In this document: piece after piece, positions 58,442-64,000 of the stretch
How the letters are laid out: the number at the start of each line of letters is the position of its first letter
Position numbering within the stretch: position 1 is the stretch's first letter
From: a sulfur-oxidizing endosymbiont of Gigantopelta aegis
GTDB lineage: Bacteria > Pseudomonadota > Gammaproteobacteria > GRL18
Direction of reading: 5' to 3'
Assembly: GCF_016097415.1 (NCBI RefSeq)
Contig: NZ_JAEHGE010000001.1
Coordinates: forward strand, 1,642,015-1,706,014
DNA length: 64,000 bases
Program-made: the position numbers and the translations under genes
The notes under the pieces: model-generated
Told to the model about the DNA's origin: nothing
The model's database searches: none
Seen by the model: only the letters and a program-made list of their open reading frames with translations

Positions 58442-58735
58442 ATGAAAAAAACGTTTAACCTGACTAATCCAAAGATCAAAGTTCCAAGGGTTATTGAAGC
58501 CATCAAATATGAAGTCAAAAAATATATAAAAAGAGAACGTAAAAAGGAGCTACCTGAAGGTGTTGATTTTTGGGATTTTGACTGCCGCTTTGGTGATGAT
58601 GAAGCAACGAGTGAAGTTATTCATATTTCTGCCATTAACAAACACATTTCTCAGGCCGAATCAAAACATCTCGAATCTTTTTATTTGGAAGTTTTGGTCA
58701 AACCGGGAAAGCGAAGCAAAAAATCAGTTGAGTAA
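58442..58735 (+). CDS. DUF6172-family protein
   Basis: A 97-residue protein with KKTFNLTNPKIKVPRVIEAI, VKKYIKRERKKELPEGVDFW and DFDCRFG, which I associate with the uncharacterised DUF6172 family. It is basic at the ends and soluble. The 270 bases upstream of it and the MFP gene hold only an AT-rich promoter region. Confidence 0.7.
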   Translation: MKKTFNLTNPKIKVPRVIEAIKYEVKKYIKRERKKELPEGVDFWDFDCRFGDDEATSEVIHISAINKHISQAESKHLESFYLEVLVKPGKRSKKSVE

Positions 58736-58833
58736 TTCAGGGCAAAGGAGAGAAGAAAGCGAATAGAGATAATGCTTAACTTACAATATCATTAATATCT
58801 GCTGTAGGATTTTTACTCACAAGCCTAATATAA

Positions 58834-58858
58834 CCATGACTGAAAAATTAAGTCATGG
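58834..58858. terminator. Hairpin between convergent genes
   Basis: CCATGACT, loop of nine, AGTCATGG makes an 8-bp perfect stem between the DUF6172 gene (+) and the nitroreductase gene (-). It could end transcription from either side. Confidence 0.5.
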
Positions 58859-58877
58859 CTTATGAGACATGATACTT

Positions 58878-59534
58878 CTAAAACCACTGAACAATATCAT
58901 CCAATGCCTGGCGAGTTTTTTCTGGCTGGGGATCGGTGCGATAGCCAAAAGCTACCATATATGCTGCTTTAAATTCTGAGGTGTCGATATTAAAATCGCT
59001 GGCTAATAATTGGTTTAAGGCTTGTTCTTTGAATCCTTCAATGGGACAGCTATCTATTTTTATGAAGGCAGCGCCGGTCATCATATTTGCCAAGGCGATA
59101 TAGCATTGTTTGCTAGCCCAATCGAGCATGTTTTTATCGCTATGCAACAAATCAAAATCAACTTCTTGAAAGGTTTTATAAAAGGCTTTGCGCTTAATAC
59201 GAAATTCTTCAGGTATATGATGCACAGATGCCATTATATCTTCGATGTAAGCACTGTCATAGCGCATTGTTTTTGCGGTTCTTACTAGGGCAATAACAAA
59301 ATGACTGGCAGTGGGTAGGGTGCCTTGAGCGCCCCAGGTGTGTTCTTTGAGTTTTTCTCGCAATGCAGGATCTTGAACGACTAAAAAGCGCCAGGGTTCA
59401 AAACCAAAAGAGCTAGGTGATAAACGGGCGCATTGTAAAATATAATTGAAATCTTCTGCGCTGATTTTTTTTGAACTATCGAATGTCTTACAGGCATGAC
59501 GGAAGTTCATGGCATCGAGGAATGGTTGTTTCAT
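58878..59534 (-). CDS. Nitroreductase-family NAD(P)H-dependent oxidoreductase
   Basis: A 218-residue FMN enzyme with the nitroreductase pattern: RHACKTFDSSKKISAEDFNY at the start, ARLSPSSFGFEPWRFLVVQD, then MLDWASKQCYIALANMMTGA and AFGYRTDPQPEKTRQ at the end. It should reduce nitro or quinone compounds with NAD(P)H. Single gene with its own promoter region. Confidence 0.88.
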   Translation of the reverse strand: MKQPFLDAMNFRHACKTFDSSKKISAEDFNYILQCARLSPSSFGFEPWRFLVVQDPALREKLKEHTWGAQGTLPTASHFVIALVRTAKTMRYDSAYIEDIMASVHHIPEEFRIKRKAFYKTFQEVDFDLLHSDKNMLDWASKQCYIALANMMTGAAFIKIDSCPIEGFKEQALNQLLASDFNIDTSEFKAAYMVAFGYRTDPQPEKTRQALDDIVQWF

Positions 59535-59674
59535 AATTGACTATAGGCTTTTTTAAGTTAAGAAGCTTAACTATAACTAAATAAGTGGCCTAAAGATAGC
59601 GGGAGTCCGGGCAAAATGCCCTAGTCCCGGTTATGATTTGTTGCTGTTCGCGGCTTGAGTTGTTAGTTGTCTGA

Positions 59675-60187
59675 TTAGTTACCAGCGAGTTGTTTTCTTT
59701 GCTGAGCAATGGCACTTTTTAAGACACTTAAATAACCTTTTGAAAGTGTCAATTCTTGTGCTGAAAGGTTTTTCTCTGCACTTTCTTTAAAGTCTAGTGC
59801 GCTCAAACTACCACTATCCAATGCTAAGGAAAAAAATACGTGGCTTTGCAGATAGTCTTTGTTTTGAGCATAGTATTTTCCCAGTGCAAGTTCTGAGTCT
59901 ACATTATTGCTTAAGGTTGCTAGTTGATGATAGGAGAGTCCTTTGGCAATATCTTTTTTTGTGCCCAGACCGTTAATATAAAGTTCACCTAAAATGAAGT
60001 TAGCATTCAGAGAATGATGTTTTGCATCTAAAGTGCATTTTTCAAGTGCGGATTGATAGTGTTGTTGTTCAAAAAAGCCTGAGCATGACTCCGATGCGCT
60101 CGCGCTGAGACTGCCTACTATAAGTAGGGCGGAACAGGATACTTGAATACAAAAAGATAAGGCCGGTTTATTAATTGACATAATCAC
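59675..60187 (-). CDS. Exported Sel1-like repeat protein
   Basis: A 170-residue protein with a signal peptide (ALSFCIQVSCSALLIVGSLS, cut near SASA) and Sel1/TPR-like helical repeats (ANFILGELYINGLGTKKDIA, KGLSYHQLATLSNN). Function unknown; such proteins often mediate protein contacts in the periplasm. Either the ATG at 60187 or one slightly downstream may be used. The region 59585-59640 before the nitroreductase holds an imperfect GC-rich hairpin. Confidence 0.7.
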   Translation of the reverse strand: MIMSINKPALSFCIQVSCSALLIVGSLSASASESCSGFFEQQHYQSALEKCTLDAKHHSLNANFILGELYINGLGTKKDIAKGLSYHQLATLSNNVDSELALGKYYAQNKDYLQSHVFFSLALDSGSLSALDFKESAEKNLSAQELTLSKGYLSVLKSAIAQQRKQLAGN

Positions 60188-60581
60188 TCCTAGCTATTGC
60201 AGCATAGCGTAATATTATTTTTATTGGTCATCCATAGACCCTTTTTATAATTACCTTCATAAGTGTAAGTGAATTGAACGGTTAGGAATATATGGGAATA
60301 CCCTAGATTTTACTATTATAAATAGTAGAGTCTATGGCAATGTTCCCTTTGAAATCAGTAAAGTAGAATATGGTAAAATGATGTTTTGATAGCTTTTATG
60401 GATAGCTTTTAGAGATTGCTTTTAGAAATAATGCAGGCTTATAGCAAGGTGCTCTTTATAGAATCATGCAACTTGGGGAGGACATGAAAAAAGCACCTTG
60501 GTATAAACTCAGCGTTATTGTGAATAAATGCGATATTTATTCACAAGGTAATCAAATCGCTAAATTCAGGTAATAAGCAGA
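60188..60581. other. Gene-poor 394-base region with a hairpin and one very small ORF
   Basis: 60303-60333 forms an imperfect hairpin (TAGATTTTACTATT ... AATAGTAGAGTCTA). A 29-codon frame at 60484-60573, MKKAPWYKLSVIVNKCDIYS, has a very strong GGGGAGG just upstream, so it may be expressed or be a gene remnant; I recognise no homologue. Nothing else is evident here. Confidence 0.4.
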
Positions 60582-60779
60582 TTAGTCTTTACATTTAGAA
60601 CAAGTATTTATGCCCAAAAGAGGATAAAGAGGGCAGAAGTTAAACAGACCTGTTACTAAAGGCACTATACCTATCCAACCCCAAGGGCTCATTACTTCGG
60701 GTAATGCAAAAACTGAGGCAATTAGCGCCAGGCCCACAATCACTCGTAATATTTTATCAATGCCACCAACGTTCTTCAT
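60582..60779 (-). CDS. DUF2892-family inner-membrane protein (YgaP-like transmembrane part)
   Basis: A 65-residue protein beginning MKNVGGIDKILRVIVGLALI with two membrane helices and FNFCPLYPLLGINTCSKC at the end, the DUF2892 pattern. The ATG at 60779 has GGAGAGC correctly spaced, which decides it over the farther ATG at 60833. Function unknown; often found near sulfur-handling genes. Confidence 0.82.
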   Translation of the reverse strand: MKNVGGIDKILRVIVGLALIASVFALPEVMSPWGWIGIVPLVTGLFNFCPLYPLLGINTCSKCKD

Positions 60780-60879
60780 TTCGCTCTCCAAAATTATTGT
60801 TTCAGTGAGGTGATTGTGACAGAAAACTGGCAAGTTTTAAGTGATAATGTCACTTAAAAAGGCTTTTTGTTGTTTTATT

Positions 60880-61536
60880 TTATAAGGTGGCTAAAGCATC
60901 ATGATTCATGATTTCAATTTTACCGCGATTGAGTTGTACCCAACCCTTGTTTTCAAACTCTTTGAGCTGACGGCTAATGACTTCACGTGCTGAGCCTAGC
61001 TCGGTCGCTAAGGCTTGGTGAGTGGTGCGAATAGGGGTGTTGACTGAGCCATTTTTTAATAGAAACTTTGCTAAACGAATGTCCAATTTGGCAAAGCTGA
61101 TTTCTTCTACCAGAGTGATCAATTTAATCAGGCGATCACCATAGGAACGAAAAACCTGTTGTCTAAAGGCCTTAGATTCAGCCATATATTGTTCAAAAAC
61201 AGATTTAGCAATCGCCAGAGCAACAATGTCAGTTTCTGTGACACCTTCGGCAGGGTAGTTTTCGGACGACATCAGACAGCTGGTGGTGAGCACACATGAA
61301 CCACCACGAGTAATATGATATAAAACGACTTCACGCCCATTTTCAGCCCGTGTGATGACCTTTACCGAGCCAGAGATAACCAGCAGATAGTTCTGACATT
61401 GATCACCATGACGAAATAAAGTCGTGCCTTTAGGAATGGTCATTTGTTGTGCTTGGCTAAGAATATTATTGCCAGCCTTATCGCTTGCATCAGCCAGTCT
61501 GGGGAAAAGCTGTAAAATGGTATTTTTTAGTTCCAT
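60880..61536 (-). CDS. Crp/Fnr-family transcriptional regulator
   Basis: A 218-residue regulator with an N-terminal cyclic-nucleotide-binding-like beta barrel (IPKGTTLFRHGDQCQNYLLV, ISGSVKVI) and a C-terminal Crp-type HTH (THQALATELGSAREVISRQL). The FNR iron-sulfur cysteine set at the N-terminus is absent, so it does not look like an oxygen-sensing Fnr. The adjacent DUF2892 gene lies 100 bases downstream on the same strand, a possible target. Confidence 0.87.
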   Translation of the reverse strand: MELKNTILQLFPRLADASDKAGNNILSQAQQMTIPKGTTLFRHGDQCQNYLLVISGSVKVITRAENGREVVLYHITRGGSCVLTTSCLMSSENYPAEGVTETDIVALAIAKSVFEQYMAESKAFRQQVFRSYGDRLIKLITLVEEISFAKLDIRLAKFLLKNGSVNTPIRTTHQALATELGSAREVISRQLKEFENKGWVQLNRGKIEIMNHDALATL

Positions 61537-61554
61537 GAATCGTATTTTTCAACC

Positions 61555-62562
61555 TTAAAAATGAGTTTGAATCCTTTCTATCATGCCTCTGCGGCCTTGT
61601 AAACCACCCGTGTGTACGGCGATAATTCGACTGCCCTGAGGAAAAAAATCCATTTCAGCGAGGCTTACAATAGCATACATCATTTTAGCTGTGTAAATTG
61701 GATCAAGTTCCAGTGGATAATTTAGTTCAAAATCCTGGATAAATAGGGCTAAGTCTTTGTTCATTTTAGCAAAACCACCAAAGCTCCAGTCATATAATAA
61801 TTGCCATGCAATAGTATTATTATTCGTAGTGTTGTTGGGAATATTGTTAAGAGTATTGTCGGCTTGAACTTGTTGCGATAATAAATCTTTAATAACTGCT
61901 TCTAGAAACTGCCCACCTTTCATGGCAGGAAAACCTAACAGCGTGAGTGATGAAGTGGCTTTTTTCTGCATCAGCCCATAAAGCATGCCGGCAAAAGTAC
62001 CGCCAGTGCCACAGGGGAGACAGACAAAATCGGTTTGATCAGGGATAAATGCAGCAATTTCAGATGCACCTTGTACTGCTAATTGGTTAGTGCCGCCTTC
62101 AGGCACTAGATAAAATTTACCGGCCTGTTGTCCCATGGAAAATGGATCATCTTTAATGATCATTTGCCTGATTTTCTCAAGCTCTTCCGTTAAGTGTTTG
62201 TTGCGATAGGTTTTTCTATCAATATAATAGAGCTTCATTCCCAGTGCGGTGACATCGGAGAGAGTGGGATTCAGAGGGGAGTGTGCTTCACCACGAATAA
62301 TACCAATGACATTAAGATTCTCAGCCTTTGCGGCACCGGCCAAAGCATGCAGATGATTCGAATAAGCACCACCAAAACTGACTAAAGTGTGATGTTTTTG
62401 TTGTTTGGCTTCAATGAAGTTATATTTGAGTTTAAACCATTTATTACCGGAAATTAATGGGTCAGTTTTATCGATGCGCAAGCTATCTAGCGTTAAGCCT
62501 TTGGCTTTAAATAACGGGTGTTCAATTCGCTGTAGTGGGATGGTGAGTTTTTTTGTCAGCAT
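61555..62562 (-). CDS. PLP-dependent ACC deaminase / D-cysteine desulfhydrase family enzyme
   Basis: A 335-residue fold-type II PLP enzyme: SGNKWFKLKYNF holds the Schiff-base lysine, SFGGAYSNHLHALAGAA binds the cofactor, and CGTGGTFAGMLYG holds the phosphate. The order matches the ACC deaminase / D-cysteine desulfhydrase family; which activity is present cannot be decided here. It starts 26 bases upstream of the Crp/Fnr gene on the same strand. Confidence 0.85.
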   Translation of the reverse strand: MLTKKLTIPLQRIEHPLFKAKGLTLDSLRIDKTDPLISGNKWFKLKYNFIEAKQQKHHTLVSFGGAYSNHLHALAGAAKAENLNVIGIIRGEAHSPLNPTLSDVTALGMKLYYIDRKTYRNKHLTEELEKIRQMIIKDDPFSMGQQAGKFYLVPEGGTNQLAVQGASEIAAFIPDQTDFVCLPCGTGGTFAGMLYGLMQKKATSSLTLLGFPAMKGGQFLEAVIKDLLSQQVQADNTLNNIPNNTTNNNTIAWQLLYDWSFGGFAKMNKDLALFIQDFELNYPLELDPIYTAKMMYAIVSLAEMDFFPQGSRIIAVHTGGLQGRRGMIERIQTHF

Positions 62563-62693
62563 GCTTATTTATGGGTAGTGGGTGACTTATTAGAAAAACA
62601 ATTTAATATCAGTGCATTGTGAATTATAATCTACCCATCATTAAAAAAATAATTATTTGCACTAATAAGTTAAGTGCTCTATAAATCAATATT

Positions 62694-63368
62694 ATGAAAA
62701 ACCAATTACCGCTATCATTTCAAGCCCCTGAAAACGCCAGTTTTGACAATTTTATTGTGGGTGATAATCAACAATTACTCTTTTCTCTCAAAAATGATGA
62801 GGAATCATTGATTTTTATCTGGGGGGGAAGTGGTTCCGGTAAGAGCCATTTGTTGCAAGCGATTGCGGGGCAGTATCAGGCTCAGGCAATGAATGCCCTC
62901 TATTTGCCCTTAAAGTTGGATGATGATTTCCCCCCTGAAATGCTAGAAGGGCTGGAGATGATGGATCTCATTTGTCTGGATGATATCGATCAGGTGATCG
63001 GTGATGCTGAATGGGAAGTTGCCTTATTTCATTTTTTTAATCGTATGCGTGAGAATCAGGGGCGCTTGATACTATCAGCAAGCAATAGCGCCGTTAATCT
63101 GGCCATCAATTTGCCAGATTTAAAGTCACGCCTGACTTGGGGACTTACTTATCAAAGTATGGCCTTGGGGGATCAGGATAAAATTATCGCTTTAAAACAC
63201 CGTGCAGAGCTGCGGGGACTCTCGATGAGCGATGAGATTGCTCGTTACTTACTCAATCATGCCACCAGAGAGATGAGTGAGCTAATTCAATTATTGGAAA
63301 AATTAGATTATGAAAGTCTGGCAGAACAACGCAAGCTGACCATTCCGTTCATCAAGAATTATTTGTAA
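62694..63368 (+). CDS. hda: DnaA regulatory inactivator Hda
   Basis: A 224-residue AAA+ protein: an N-terminal clamp-binding-like motif (QLPLSF), Walker A WGGSGSGKSHLLQA, Walker B LICLDDIDQV, sensor ILSASNSAV and a C-terminal domain IV-less end. Hda with the sliding clamp promotes ATP hydrolysis by DnaA after replication starts. A TTGTCCACA sequence, similar to a DnaA box, follows the stop at 63375-63383. Confidence 0.9.
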   Translation: MKNQLPLSFQAPENASFDNFIVGDNQQLLFSLKNDEESLIFIWGGSGSGKSHLLQAIAGQYQAQAMNALYLPLKLDDDFPPEMLEGLEMMDLICLDDIDQVIGDAEWEVALFHFFNRMRENQGRLILSASNSAVNLAINLPDLKSRLTWGLTYQSMALGDQDKIIALKHRAELRGLSMSDEIARYLLNHATREMSELIQLLEKLDYESLAEQRKLTIPFIKNYL

Positions 63369-63408
63369 CGAATTTGTCCACAGATCAAACCTTGTTTACG
63401 CTTCAGAT

Positions 63409-63438
63409 GTAGGATGTGGTGAGGTACGAACCGCATCA
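63409..63438 (-). repeat. REP-like hairpin repeat, copy 2
   Basis: GTAGGATGTGGTGAGGTACG plus AACCGCATCA is the inverse of the REP-like unit seen at 20178. It pairs with the next unit at 63489-63518 with 29 of 30 bases complementary around a 50-base spacer containing the direct repeat TTTTAAATGTACACCT. Confidence 0.75.
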
Positions 63439-63488
63439 ATGGTATTAAAGTACGGGTTTTAAATGTACACCTTTTAAATGTACACCTA

Positions 63489-63518
63489 TGATGCGGTTCG
63501 TGCCTCACCACATCCTAC
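63489..63518 (+). repeat. REP-like hairpin repeat, copy 3
   Basis: TGATGCGGTTCGTGCCTCAC plus CACATCCTAC, forward orientation, making a large inverted pair with 63409-63438 between hda and the convergent DUF2069 gene; the pair could work as a bidirectional terminator. Confidence 0.75.
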
Positions 63519-63570
63519 CAATGTAAAGATAAATAGGCCTATTTTATATGTCCTCGAATTTGTATCTTTC

Positions 63571-63972
63571 TCACTCATTTTCTTCCAACTGTCTCTTCTT
63601 AAATTCTTTCTTAAAAATACTGGCATACATCACACAGCCTAGGTACATGACGATAGCCGCCAATGTTTCCAGTACCCCTGCCCACCAAATCTCCGGATAA
63701 GCAGCGACTTCACTGATACCGTGAGCAAAATAGGGGAGTGTGAGAAAGCTGGCCCATTGATAGGTGTAGGTATTGCTCTTTAATAAGCCCATCATAGGAA
63801 ATAGCAGGGGAGTGACAATGACCAATAAAACCAGTCCCGTAGGAAAATGACGGGAAGGGATTAACCAGATAATATTTATCATTAAAATAAAAAAGAGCGA
63901 AAAATAGCCGATTAGTGCAATATTTTGCGTCAGACGAAGTTTTTTCTGAGTTTCAGGTTGATTTTCAAACAT
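63571..63972 (-). CDS. DUF2069-family membrane protein
   Basis: A 133-residue protein with four membrane helices and the motif YTYQWASFLTLPYFAHGISE, the DUF2069 signature. The family often sits near wrbA or hda in gammaproteobacteria. Function unknown; inner membrane. Confidence 0.85.
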   Translation of the reverse strand: MFENQPETQKKLRLTQNIALIGYFSLFFILMINIIWLIPSRHFPTGLVLLVIVTPLLFPMMGLLKSNTYTYQWASFLTLPYFAHGISEVAAYPEIWWAGVLETLAAIVMYLGCVMYASIFKKEFKKRQLEENE

Positions 63973-64000
63973 TGTTTTTAATTTGCTTTTGGTTTATTTA

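Overview
The window looks like an AT-rich gammaproteobacterial chromosome. Housekeeping genes typical of that class (rsuA, hrpB, mtgA, hda, a YcbL/GloC hydrolase) sit beside an oxaloacetate decarboxylase pump, a nitrate/nitrite transporter, a group 3b-type NiFe hydrogenase and a PEP-CTERM protein. This mix suggests a facultative, redox-versatile aquatic lineage such as a methanotroph or sulfur oxidiser, but I cannot name a genus. No rRNA, tRNA or CRISPR array was seen.

Layout. 1-15400 is ordinary: 5' end of ppsA, rsuA, a small membrane protein, a metallo-hydrolase, hrpB, oadGAB, a NarK-type transporter, and a TetR-MFP-RND efflux operon with a readable promoter/operator. 15400-21700 carries a response regulator gene split by an IS3-family element (called ISA here), then rbgA/ylqF, mtgA, and a secreted-protein gene split by a decayed ISA copy. 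21770-26900 holds a NaChBac-like sodium channel, a DHH phosphoesterase, a STAS protein, a lytic transglycosylase and an M48 lipoprotein. 27000-38030 is a type VI secretion effector island: a full vgrG, a Het-C-like effector, a DUF1566 protein, a LysM protein, then a second vgrG lacking its 5' part but carrying a different C-terminal toxin-like tail, followed by a probable immunity gene cut by an IS30 element. Remnants of the same island reappear after the IS30. 39560-49430 holds a PEP-CTERM protein and the hydrogenase operon (beta, gamma, delta, alpha, protease) with a histidine kinase/response regulator pair; the kinase is split by a second IS3-family element (ISB) and hypE is truncated by a third ISA copy. 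49430-54200 is a nest of transposons (IS66 inside another DDE element, ISA at its end). 54400-56320 resembles a degraded integron: a frameshifted IntI-like integrase with a truncated divergent ATPase gene and a possible attI core. 56460-63970 is rubredoxin, two convergently truncated genes, a nitroreductase, a Crp/Fnr regulator, a PLP enzyme, hda and a DUF2069 protein.

The dominant themes are erosion by insertion sequences (two signalling genes, hypE, one secreted protein and one likely immunity gene are broken, several with reconstructible pre-insertion reading frames) and a T6SS module with a displaced toxin tail sharing a 1683-bp near-identical segment with the intact vgrG. Other items worth attention are a twice-occurring intergenic element made of a covarying hairpin plus a conserved block, REP-like hairpin repeats, and a long inverted repeat with DnaA-box-like sequences inside ISB.
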